A stretch of 36,496 bases of DNA, taken from assembly GCA_010909725.1 (NCBI GenBank), contig JAACMV010000021.1, positions 1 through 36,496 on the forward strand, given 5' to 3'. A model generated the notes under the pieces. That model had not been told where the DNA came from. It was given only the letters and a program-made list of their open reading frames with translations, and did no database searches. A program made the translations under genes and the position numbers. The stretch comes from Picochlorum sp. 'celeri'. Its lineage: Eukaryota; Chlorophyta; Trebouxiophyceae. Below are positions 8,553-18,392 of this stretch, piece after piece (the stretch's first letter is position 1; each line of letters starts with the position of its first letter).

Positions 8553-10219
8553 ATGGTGTCGAGAGTCACGTGGGGCAGTAGAAGGGATCATTTCTTTCGT
8601 GAAAGCAGCAGCAGAGGAAGAAGAAGAAGAACAACAACGGTCATTGCAAGGGCAAAGACAGTGTCATCGAAAGAATTGCGGGCTCTTGACGCTCAGAACG
8701 TACGATTTGTTGAGCGAATGAAGCCAGGGGATTTTGAAATTAGCGCAGGCGTTTTACAGGCGTACTGGGGCATTGTTCCTGGCAAAGGCTCCCCTTCCAG
8801 TGCTCAAGTGTACTGAAGATGAGGAGATTGCGAGGCTGTTTTTCCCAGCGTTACTCGCACTAGTATTAGAACCTGTTCAGGCTCTGATAGATACGTCTAT
8901 TGTAGGGCGATTGGGGCCATCGGAGCTGGGTGCTGTGGGGTTGGGTACGGTGGTGTTTCAGTTTGCCCTTGGGACACTCGGTGTGTTCATCTTTGGAACG
9001 ACACCATTGGTCGCCGATCACGCGTCGTCAAAGAATCTTGCAATGGCTTCCAAAGTTACGAGCAAAGGAGCGAGGGTAGCATTGCTCTTTGGCATGGTGA
9101 TGCAAGCTGTGCTCATGATGGCATCACCCCATGTGATGGGGTTGGTGTCGAGCGATGCCCATATAGCCAGTCTGGCGAGCGGATACCTCGAAGCTCGGTG
9201 TTGGGGTATACCAGCTGCGTTGATTATGATGGTTGGGATAGGTGCGGCTCGTGGTCACAAGGATATGGTATCCCCTTTTGTAGGGTCAGCATTGTATGGC
9301 TTGTTCCTGGGATTGTTTGATGTGCTCTTTGTCTATGGTTTAGACATGGGGGTGGAAGGAGCTGGCTACGCTGCCTCAATATCGCAGTGGATTGGTGCAT
9401 GTACTGTCCTGTACATGCTTCACCGGAAGGGTCAGCTGATGCTTGAAGATCTCGTCGACATGCCCACTGTGTCAGATGCCATGCCATACGTGAAGATGGC
9501 GCCATCACTGGCCTTGGGGCAGGCTGCAGTTTTCATGCCCATGTTGGCATCTAGTTCAATAGCTACGAGCTTAGGTCCGAATAATTTAGCTGCTCATACT
9601 GTGTTACGTCAGATTAGCAGTTTCTGGTTGCAGTTGTTCATGGCTTACAATGCAACTGCCCACAGCATGGTGGCATCGTCTCTGAGCAAGAGAACAGCCC
9701 AGGGGATGGGCACCGCAGCAGAGATCATGGAAAGAATATGCCATCTCGCAGTTTTGACGAGTATTCCTCTCGGTATTGGTCTTTATGCCCTCGAAGGGCA
9801 AATTCCATTTATTTTTACAGATAGTTTGACAGTGAATAAGGACGTTGTCGGGGTGTTGCCTCTGCTCCTCATACTCATGGTATGTCATCATGATTCTCTT
9901 CTTCTTCATATTGGTTGCACACATCCTTATCATTCTATATCTCTTTTATTGACATGTGTAGCCTCTTGATGCCGTGGGTTTATCGCTTGAAGGTGGAATC
10001 CTGGGAGCAGCAGACACCACATGGATTGCAACACGTTCTGCAGCTGCAAGCATGTGTTCCCTGATAGCGCTTGGTGCATTTGCTGACGATTTATTCACTA
10101 TCTGGATCAGCCTAAAATTGTTTAATATTTCGACGCTGGGTTTAGATTTGTTTCGGTTCATGAGCCCGACGGTGGGCAAAGTGGGAAGTGGCACAGGTGC
10201 ACCTGTCAAGACAGAGTAG
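8553..10219 (+). CDS. MATE (DinF-type) transporter, probably plastid envelope
   Basis: MATE proteins export organic anions or cations by proton or sodium antiport, using twelve helices. Three exons (8553-8699, 8749-9879, 9962-10219) join at phase 0 into 1536 nt, 511 aa. The first intron (49 nt, GTACGA..GCGCAG) is inferred because it corrects a frame change; the second (82 nt, GTATGT..GTGTAG) is clear. Residues 1-45 are Arg/Ser-rich, like a plastid transit peptide. Repeated hydrophobic helices follow, with family wording such as [20 protein letters not shown] near the start of the core and [20 protein letters not shown] in the second half. This is close to the DinF/EDS5 branch, some of whose plant members are in the chloroplast envelope. 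The last codons overlap the convergent fumarate reductase gene by 14 nt. Confidence 0.75.
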
Positions 10220-11796
10220 AGGAGACTGCAGCACGGCCTGCAATCGAGCCAAAGACGATGCACTCCAGCAAACTGTTCCCTCCAAGCCTATTGCGCCCGT
10301 GAACACCTCCTGTCACTTCTCCCGCGGCATATAGATGCTTGATCGGCTTATTCGAAGAGTCCAAGACACGGGCAGAGGTGTCAATGGCCAGGCCTCCCAT
10401 TGTGTAATGAACAGATGGCGTAATCTTTGCAAACAGAAAGTCTCCATGTACATTAAATTTGTGTATCTTAGGCCTCCAAATGCATGACAGATCCACACTC
10501 TCTTGAGTCGACGCAATCGCATTGAGGTCAGTCACAGTTTTCACGAGATTGTTTTGGGGCATTCCCAATGTCTTTTCCAGTTCAGACAATCCTCCAGGGC
10601 ACTCCTGGATCAATTTTTACCTTTGTAAAACTTCATCGCGGAGCCTACCTTTTCTTCAATGTGTTTGTCGAGAATGAGATACGCACTTTTTCCTGGGAGC
10701 GAGAGGATTGCTTGGGCGACCTTGTCTCTTGTGTCCAGTTCATTCACAAACCGTGTCCCTTGCTGCGACACAAGAATACCACCGAGGCCTCGAAGCTTTT
10801 CCGGGGCTAAAACCTGCATGAACAACTTTTCATCATCATTCAGCACGATAAACAGCACAGGATGCGACCATGTAGACGCCATACCTTTGTCTCAGCCTCT
10901 GGAGCCAATGGATCTATGAATGATGTTGGATGGATTTGTACTTGATCTACATATCTCACCTTGGCTCCTACTTGTTCGCCCAACACAATCCCATCACCTG
11001 TGCTAAAGTTTCCATTCGTCGTTGTGATTGGACGCATCGTCACATACTTTGACAACCACTGGAAATTGTGGCCAAATCCACCTGCAGCCAGAATCACACC
11101 ATGTGTTGCATACGCAGCAACACGGGTGCCATCCTGTGTCTTGTACAAACACCCTCTGACCATTGGAGAAGATTCGCTACTTTCTTCTCCGTCAAGTACT
11201 ATGAGCTTTTCAACAGAGCTTTGCGTGCGTATATGAACATTCTCCAGCGCTTCCACAGCTGCTTTCAACTGACTCACAATTGTCCACCCAACTGCCCCCG
11301 TCGTTACCGTATGCGTCCTTGCCTCTGAGTGACCCCCTAACTGAACAAGATGAGACGAAAACGGCACTCCGATCTTTTTCAAGAAGTCGACCGCCATCCC
11401 ACTCTCCCTCACCAACACGTCCACCAAACCTTCATCACTCAACCCACCACCAGAGCGTTTCACATCATCAACAAACGCCTTCATGGCCTTCTCATCCGTT
11501 CCATCATCCAATGCATTCATACCAGAAGACGCCTTAGCACTATTACCGCCAACCGTGGCTGCTTTCTCGAGGACAAGGATCCTAGCAGACGGTGCTGCTT
11601 CCGCAGCGTGTACTGCCGCACTCAGGCCAGCCGATCCCGAACCAACAACAACCAGATCCCAATCTTCTATCTTTTGATTATTTTGAGCCGAGTCCGAGGA
11701 ATCATCGCGAAGGAGCTGTTGGACTGCCACGGCAACCAAAACGATCCCGAACGCTGAAGAAACCAATAAAACCTTTTTGTTCGTTCTATCAGCCAT
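10206..11796 (-). CDS. FAD-dependent fumarate reductase (OSM1/FRD type), with one frameshift
   Basis: This soluble flavoprotein family reduces fumarate to succinate. ATG at 11796 is preferred over an in-frame start 13 codons upstream. Residues about 8-27 are a hydrophobic anchor or signal, suggesting an organelle intermembrane or ER location. The FAD-binding Rossmann motif is [20 protein letters not shown], with [18 protein letters not shown] after it. Further on come IHPTSF and a C-terminal GLAID...[20 protein letters not shown] block, typical for the family. One intron at 10814-10884 (71 nt, GTATGG..TGCAG) is clear. At about 10614-10618 the frame breaks inside a run of five A (minus strand). 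One more base there would restore FYKGK..LIQEC and the downstream domain. This is either a homopolymer error or a real lesion; no proper intron fits. Confidence 0.75.
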
Positions 11797-11835
11797 GCAT
11801 GATTTGATTATGTATATAGAAAGTAGTATGGTCAT

Positions 11836-12052
11836 TAAGTACGGTTGTAATCGCGGAAGAGCCGTAGGATATCGCCACGAGGTCAGGAATCATCTGTAAA
11901 TAAAACATTAAAAAGTCAGCAACGTTGACCAAATCACGTATAGATGGCCATACACTCCTTCTGATACCAACGAATATTTCATTTCATAGGATAATGACAG
12001 TACAGGGTCGTGTGGAGTCATTGTGGCACGTGGAGGTGCGTGTGAGGTGACA
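11836..12052. other. Intergenic region between fumarate reductase and WD40 genes
   Basis: A divergent spacer of about 217 nt, AT-rich near 11,896-11,915 (AATAAAACATTAAAAAG). I see no RNA gene or repeat in it. Confidence 0.35.
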
Positions 12053-13636
12053 GTCATGGTAGCAGAGCAAATATTTGAGGGAAACCTTGTGCTCCTTGGG
12101 CCGTACTTGTGCTTGTTCTGTCATATTCCTGTACAATATCTACATTATTGATGCAGTTGGGTAGTAACAGGCGAGTTCAGGCGTTGAAATGTTTTAGGGA
12201 CAAATACCTGCTGTGTGGGTATGGAGACTGTCCCTTGCCCACACGGGGGAAGACGTCTTCGGATGGTATTGATGTGGACAAGCCTCGAGATGTTCAAAGC
12301 ACTGGCATTTTGGTGGTGGATTGTCGTGACGGCAGGATTGTATGTGATGTGAGTGTGCCAGTTCAGAAGGGGAGTTCTCGTGATGATATTGTCTCCCTGG
12401 AAATCAAACCAATAGAGGAAGGTGTAGAAGTGATTTTTGTGACATCCAAAGGATACGTATGGAAGGCGCATCTCGACGTCGGAGACGAGGAGTTATCGCT
12501 GAGATCAATCGACTATATGGGGAATTTCATTGATGCGGGCAGAGAAGATTCACCCATGGAGGCTGTGGTAGAGGATGCTTTGTCAGAGCCTACCCGGCAG
12601 CATGACGAAGAAAAAGATCACATGGATGAGGTTGTCGTTAATCACACTGGGCCAAGGTTTATTCCGCAGCTCGGATATAGAGGGCCAATGGATGGATACA
12701 CATATTGGGCACCACCAAATGGGGAGCAAGGCTACTACAGAGACGATGTCATGCAGGGCATTATGAATCAAAAAACGGTACATGAAGATGGAGAGGAGGA
12801 GTCTGACGACGTGAGATGTGATACTCTGGAGACTGTGTACAAGAGTTTTATACGGTGTTTGTTGCCCTTGGGAAGTGCGTCATCTGAGTGCATCATTAGT
12901 TCGCGGGGCCCAGAGGACGGTGTTTTGTATCTTTGCTCTTGGAAGCTGCTAGAAAACGGGAAATCGTTGTTCTCGTGTGAGAAGGGACTATTGGGTCACG
13001 CGAGCGGGGTGCTGTGTCTTGCTGCATCTCCTGATGGTACATACGTTGTATCAGGCTCATACGACCAGACTATTCGCGTATGGGATACCCGTACTTGGAA
13101 ATGTCTAAAAGTATTAAAAGGTCATGGTGGTGGCATCAAAAGCTTGGTGTTTACTCGAGACGGATCTCTGCTGTTTTCAACCTCCTCTGACAACACTATC
13201 AGGGTATGTGGACGTGTGATATGCCCATGTGCAACGAAATGCATCATTTGAACTTTTATTCTATCTGTAGGTATGGTCTACATCCACGTGGATGTGTATG
13301 AGACATTTGCATGGCAGGCATGAGGATGCAACTTGGCCTGTCTGCATGGATATTCATGAGCCCAACGGGAACGGAAGGCCTAGGTTCCTTGTGTCTGGAT
13401 CGAACGGGTTATTTGGAGGAAGCACGTTAAAAATATTCGATATCGATTCTGGAAATTGTCTGGTAACATTTGCGCAGCTGCGTTTCGATCATAAAGGAAG
13501 CTGCACAGCACTTTGCATTGCAGCCGATGGCAGCACAGTATTCACTGCAGCAAGCGATTCTACCCTCGCCGGTTGGGCATGTAGCTTTGAGAACAAGGAG
13601 AAGAAACCTCTGTTGCGTGGTGGGTTTTTTGGCTGA
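12053..13636 (+). CDS. WD40-repeat protein
   Basis: WD40 propellers serve as protein-binding scaffolds. The clear repeats are in the C-terminal half: LGHASGVLCLAASPDGTYVV..GSYDQTIRVWDTRTW, then LKGHGGGIKSLVFTRDGSLL..SSDNTIR|VWSTSTW, then a degenerate blade ending IKEAA-region and DSTLAGW. The intron 13,204-13,270 (67 nt, GTATGT..CTGTAG, phase 0) splits the second blade exactly before VWS. The N-terminal 250 residues have weak blade-like pairs and an acidic insert (DEEKDHMDE). The start is uncertain. The frame is open from 12109 without an early ATG (first ATG 12151); an ATG at 12056, spliced by a GTGCTC..TGCAG intron of about 74 nt, would add 11 residues. The C-terminus is also uncertain, because a run of six T at 13,625-13,630 may hide a 30-residue acidic tail ending at 13,718. 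Confidence 0.65.
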
Positions 13637-13908
13637 CAGAGAAAAACTCCCCAAGAGGGATTTGGAACCCATGGTGAAGTGGCTTGATGAAGCAAGTGAA
13701 GAGGAGGAGGACGAGTAGAGCAGCTATGACTACAATCTTCGTTGGCGACATACTTGTATAAAAGCTTGCATTCCATGTTACAATATGCACTGCCGCATGT
13801 AATAAACCAATCGAAAGTTGACGAAGAGAGCGTTTGTTTCCGTATTTAAGAAACTCCCTGGAAATTCGTGGTTCGACTTTGTATATGTGAACAATTCCTT
13901 ACAGGCAT

Positions 13909-14022
13909 GATTCGTTCATACCATCCAGAATACACCCGATCCCGTCCGATCTCGGAGTTAAGCTGGATTGGGCCGGACCAGTACTGTGGACAGAGATGAC
14001 ACGGGAAGCCCGGTGACGAATC
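13909..14022 (+). rRNA. 5S ribosomal RNA gene
   Basis: This is a 114-nt gene with the terminal stem GATTCGT (13909-13915) pairing with ACGAATC (14016-14022). The interior carries the eukaryotic 5S words CATACCATC, ACACCCGATCCCGTCCGATC, TCGGAGTTAAGC and GTACTGTGG. The internal RNA polymerase III promoter is visible: box A AGTTAAGCTGG at 13956-13966 and the box C region around 13,985-14,005. It lies as a single copy between the WD40 gene and the LINE array. It encodes the 5S RNA of the large ribosomal subunit. Confidence 0.9.
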
Positions 14023-14026
14023 TTTT
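14023..14026 (+). terminator. RNA polymerase III terminator of the 5S gene
   Basis: TTTT follows immediately after the closing stem of the 5S RNA, the standard Pol III stop. Confidence 0.75.
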
Positions 14027-14205
14027 GTGCGGCGTCGGGTGTATCCCACAGGCGCTGGTAGAGAGGAGGGAAGCCCGAGGAAGGGTGAGCTTCGCCAGGC
14101 ACTTGAGGAAAGCGAACGAATGACTTTTCTTTCTTGGAGAGACGTTTTTTGGATTTTTTTTGTTTTCTCAGAATTTGCGCCCTTTTTTCGGTTTGTTTTT
14201 GCAAA
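14027..14205. other. T-rich spacer between the 5S gene and the LINE array
   Basis: The first half is GC-balanced with no feature I recognise. The second half (about 14,120-14,205) is rich in T runs, including TTTTTTTTG and CCTTTTTTCGG. It is the probable landing zone of the first LINE, whose poly(A) tail (as T on +) starts at 14206. Confidence 0.4.
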
Positions 14206-14445
14206 TTTTTTTTTTTTTTTTTTTTTTTTTTGGTTCTGTAAGCTACAAAGAAGTGAGAAAATCTCGACTGACACGGAGTTGGCCTGCCTGGCCACTCCAA
14301 ATGCAGGTGGTCCTCCCAGCAGGGCTCCTGAATCAAGAGAACCTTGACCAGATGGAGCTCTGCCACATGTGCATGAAGCCAACCATGCACAGGTGCCCAG
14401 ATACCTGCCCAGGTGATGTGGGGGTTGCACCCACTAAAAACTCAC

Positions 14446-14455
14446 TCCTTATATA
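14446..14455 (-). promoter_or_regulatory. TATA box in the 3' UTR of LINE copy A
   Basis: TATATAAGGA on the minus strand, about 220 nt before the tail and pointing out of the array towards the 5S gene. It is the same decamer as in host promoters at 871 and 6114. Confidence 0.45.
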
Positions 14456-15495
14456 CCACAGTCCACGTGTTCCACAGAGCGCCTCGGCGTGGGGTCTCTG
14501 AGAGGAGTCTCAGAAACCTCACTGGAAGTGCTCCGTGAGAACTGCCGTACCCAGGGGGCGTCGGCTCTTGGGGTAGTGGGTGCCTCAGCATGACTCTCCA
14601 AAAGAGCTGAGGCCTGTGGTTGAGAGCCACCATGATCTTCCAACGAAAGACCATGGGCACCACTTGACTCTCGGTGACCTATGTTGTGAGGGGAGGTTGC
14701 CTCCTCCCTCGCCCTGTCCCGTGCCTCCATCAAAGACACCACTTCCTCTGATCCCCACAGCTTTCCCATATGGGTGGGCATACTAATCCCCAAAAATGGG
14801 CTTGTGGCGATGCACAGGGGGACAGGGGCTTGAGTAACATGCTCGGAGGATGCTGTAGGAGCAAACTCTGGATGTTCTCCTCTGGCTGACCCCAACAACC
14901 ATGCCAAGGGTCCACTCCAGTTTCCTGATGAGCGGTGATGGCCTTGGCGATCCAATCTCCCAGCACTTGGTCGCGAATCACCGCGTATGCCGGGCAGTGA
15001 AGCAAGAGATGTTCGAGAGAGTCCTCCGTGTGGCTTTCGCAGCTGGCGCACCAGGAGCGATAGGAGGGAGGAAGCAGCCGAGCTCGAGAGCCTCGGGCAG
15101 CATTCCAGATCCCTCCTGTGCGGGGCCCGTGCCAGCCAGTGAAAGCCACGAGAGTACCCCTCCGCAGTCGAATATGAAAGATAATTATTTGTAGATGAAT
15201 AATTAGCTTCCACATAGGCGTTGTACCCTGAAGAGTGGCTCCTGTCGGTGGCGAGGTGGCGTTCCCACGTGATGAATTGGACCTGTTTGGCGAGTTGCTT
15301 GGGGGTCTTGTCGAGGGGCGAGAATCCATGTCGATTCTGTAACCTCGTCATGAAGGCCTTGGTGCGTTGGACCAGCGTGTGTTTGCCCCTCCTGGCTGGG
15401 AGGCTAAACAGGGTGCCAATCCAAGTCCCAAGGTCTGGCCACTTCCTCCAGGCTCGGGCTGCTCTCCCTGCAGCGATGGCAGGGAGGGTGGGGAG
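14449..15495 (-). pseudogene. LINE copy A, C-terminal polyprotein fragment
   Basis: This fragment encodes the region after the reverse transcriptase, starting near LPTLPAIAAGRAARAWRKW, then the Cys/His knuckle region (CASCESHTEDSLEH followed by HC) and the 3' end PWVRQFSRSTSSEV. It lacks endonuclease and RT. One frameshift is seen: the knuckle word is read in an overlapping frame (14,730-15,329) relative to the C-terminal tail. The frame is open upstream through the A-tail of element B, so a read-through product with a short poly-Lys would be possible. It has no function by itself as far as I can see. Confidence 0.7.
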
Positions 15496-15779
15496 TTTTT
15501 TTTTTGGTTCTGTATGTAAACAAAGAAGTGAGAAAATCCGGATGACACTGGGTTCGTCTGTACATGACAGATGGTTCCCCCTCATGATGGAGTCTCCACC
15601 ATGACTCGGTATACTCTTCCCTACTGTGCCCGAGGTGACTAGATACCATTCCAGGTGATGTGGGAGTTGCACCCACTAAAGCAAACCCGAGGTCGCCGTG
15701 CCTGCTCCTCATCTGGGGGTGTTGTGGACATCGATGCCGCGTCCGTTCGGGATCCGCGATTTTCAGCAGCCCCTCCAAT

Positions 15780-15782
<3 letters not shown>
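15496..15782 (-). mobile_element. Element B: internally deleted LINE relative (family 2), non-autonomous
   Basis: It has a ten-T tail (15496-15505) and the 3' end TTCTCACTTCTTTGTTTACA on the element strand, plus a 3' UTR shared with the insert inside copy D up to about 15,681. It then jumps to about 100 nt (15,682-15,782) that resemble the 5' coding region of copies C-E in diverged form (GTGCCTGCTCCT, CCGTTCGGGAT and CCGCGAT on +). So a sister-family element has lost nearly its whole body. It carries no full ORF. It abuts the tail of copy C. Confidence 0.65.
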
Positions 15783-15821
<39 letters not shown>

Positions 15822-16029
15822 GTTCTGTAAGCATACAAAGAAGTGAGAAAATCTCGACTGACACGGAGTTGCCTGCTGCCTCAAATGCAGGTGGTCCTCC
15901 CAGCAGGGCTCCTGAATCAAGAGAACCTCGACCATGTGGAGCTCTGCCACGTGTGCATGAAGCCAACCATGCACAGGTGCCCAGATACCTGCCCAGGTGA
16001 TGTGGGGGTTGCACCCACTAAAAACTCAC

Positions 16030-16039
16030 TCCTTATATA
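16030..16039 (-). promoter_or_regulatory. TATA box in the 3' UTR of LINE copy C
   Basis: TATATAAGGA on the minus strand, about 210 nt upstream of the tail and pointing towards element B. Confidence 0.45.
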
Positions 16040-16102
16040 CACAGTCCACGTGTTCCACAGAGCGCCTCGGCGTGGGGTCTCCGAGAGGGAGTCTCAGAAA
16101 CC

Positions 16103-18392
16103 TCACTGGAAGTGCGCCGTGAGAACTCTGCCGTACCCAGGGGGCGTCGGCTCTTGGGGTAGTGGGCGCCTCAGCATGACTCTCCAAAGAGCTGAGGCCT
16201 GTGGTTGAGAGCCACCATGATCTTCCAACGAAAGATCATGGGCACCACTTGACTCTCGGTGACCTATGTTGTGAGGGGAGGTTGCCTCCTCCCTCGCCCT
16301 GTCCCGTGCCTCCATCAAAGACACCACTTCCTCTGATCCCCACAGCTTTCCCATATGGGTGGGCATACTAATCCCCAAAAAATGGGCTGTGGCGATGCAC
16401 AGGGGGACAGGGGCTTGAGTAACATGCTCGGAGGATGCTGTAGGAGCAAACTCTGGATGTTCTCCTCTGGCTGACCCCAACAACCATTGCCAAGGGTCCA
16501 CTCCAGTTTCCTGATGAGCGGTGATGGCCTTGGCGATCCAATCTCCCAGCACTTGGTCGCGAATCACCGCGTATGCCGGGCAGTGAAGCAAGAGATGTTC
16601 GAGAGAGTCCTCCGTGTGGCTGTCGCAGCTGGCGCACCAGGAGCGATAGGAGGGAGGAAGCAGCCGAGCTCGAGAGCCTCGGGCAGCATTCCAGATCCCT
16701 CCTGTGCGGGCCCGTGCAGCCAGTGAAAGCCACGAGAGTACCCCTCCCGCAGTCGAATATGAAAGATAATTATTTGTAGAGGAATAATTAGCTTCCATAT
16801 ATGCGTTGTACCCTGAAGAGTGGCTCCTGTCGGCTGGCGAGGGTGGACGTTCCCACGTGATGAATTGGACCTGTTTGGCGAGTTTGCTTGGGGGGTCTTG
16901 TCGAGGGGCGAGAATCCATGTCGATTCTGTAACCTCGTCATGAAGGCCTTGGTGCGTTGGACCAGCGTGTGTTTGCCCCTCTGGCTGGAAGGCTAAACAA
17001 GGTGCCAATCCAAGTCCCAAGGTCTGGCCACTTCCTCCAGGCTCGGGCTGCTCTCCCTGCAGCGATGGCAGGAAGGGTGGGGAGTTCCAGCTCAGTGGAT
17101 AGTGTCGCGGACGCTATCGTATGAGTGGCCTTGCCCCTGACAGCCATGTTGAGAGCCATGGAGAGCACTCGTTGGAGCGGTTGCATCGCGGTGCGCCCGC
17201 TCGAGCCAAACAGTTCGCCTCCGTATGCCAATTGAGGGATCAGTTGTCCCTTGATGGCCAGCAGCTTGCTCTTCAGGGGGATAGAGGGCGTCGCCAGCAT
17301 AGGTCGCATGGCTCGGAGCGTCGCCAAGCCTTTGGCACGTCTGTCGAGGATGATGTCCCTCACGTCGAGGCGTGGGGTGACAACAATCCCGAGATACGTG
17401 TACTTGTCGACTACTGGAATGGTACCGCGTTGGATGGTGAAGGGGCCAATGGTGGGTCGAGGCAGCTGTGTAGAATCACCTACGCCCAGTGCCATGACGC
17501 CACACTTGGCGTGTCCCACCTCCATGCCGAAGCGGTCACACCAGTCTCCGAGCGTGTTGAGCGAGTCCTGCAGCTCTGCTTCTGACTCGGCCAGGATGAC
17601 TGTGTCGTCTGCGAAGAGCAGGCCAGGAATACGAGGGTCTTCATCAGCGTGCGGGTCGCGAAGATTCGGGACCGTCACGCCTCGGATCCCATCCAGTGCC
17701 GAGTCGATGAAGAGATCGAACAGGACTGGGCTCAACGTATCGCCTTGCTTGACGCCTCTATGCAATGGGAACGTACCTGTGGAAGTAAGAGTACCTGCAG
17801 AGCATTTGAAACCAGCGTGAGAATACAGCGTGGAGATGAAGTTCAAACACGCGCCGTTGATCCCCCGAGAACTAAGTACATGAAGAAGGCACCGATGGGG
17901 GACCATATCGAATGCCTTCCTCAGATCTATAAATGCAGCAAAGGTGACCTGGTCCACTTGGCGTCGGCGGAGGGCAATCTCGTAGAGCGTCGCAGCTTGA
18001 GCTGGGCATTCCTGTAGTCTCCTGAATCCAGCTTGTTCCTTTCTGAGTCCTCTGGGTCCTTCTATAAGATGTGTGTGCAGCCTGTCTGATATCACCCTGG
18101 TAGTGAGTTTGAGGAGGCAGTCGATGAGTGAGATGCCTCGGTGATTATCCAACAGCGTAGCATCTTTGTGTGGCTTGGGGATGCTAATGATCAGGCTGCT
18201 GTGCATGTCTTCTGGGATGTCGCCATGAAAGATAGAGTTGACGGCTTCCAGTAGCATTCTTCCCATTGGCGTTGTGGGTTCCAACCTGGGGTGTCTTCTT
18301 TGCAGAGTTTGTACACCTCGTTGGTGATGCCATCCATTCCTGGTGCTTTGCCTGTTGCGGATGTGGCGAGAGCTGCTTGTATCTCCGGCCAC
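16103..18392 (-). pseudogene. LINE copy C reverse transcriptase and C-terminus (frameshifted)
   Basis: The main RT frame (16938-18392) has the canonical blocks: SIPKPHKDATLLDNHRGISL, EQAGFRRLQECPAQA, FIDLRKAFDMVPHR, GVKQGDTLSPVLFDLFIDS and the catalytic GLLFADDTVILAE (FADD at about 17,604-17,615). The thumb follows (KSKLLAIKGQLIPQLAYGG). Near 16,980 one C is missing relative to copy D, which moves the C-terminal part (RAKAF..HGF region and the CASCDSHTEDSLEH knuckle) to another frame (16103-17020). An extra CT pair near 16,131 then causes an early stop. At least three lesions counting the one near 18,290, so this copy cannot make a full protein as sequenced. Confidence 0.85.

Larger units (their letters stand above)
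14206..15495 (-). mobile_element. LINE copy A, 5'-truncated, family 1
   Basis: The tail is 26 T on the + strand (14206-14231), read as poly(A) on the element strand. Next comes the shared 3' end GGTTCTGTAAGCTACAAAG on +, the 3' UTR with TATA box, and the C-terminal end of the polyprotein. The copy is cut within the segment after the RT domain, where ELPTLPAIAAG begins. At 15495 it abuts the ten-T tail of element B. Confidence 0.85.

Noticed and set aside
10600..10640. A 16-nt GT..AG intron in the fumarate reductase gene
   Set aside because: It is too short for splicing and leaves the wrong reading frame; a one-base homopolymer error fits better.
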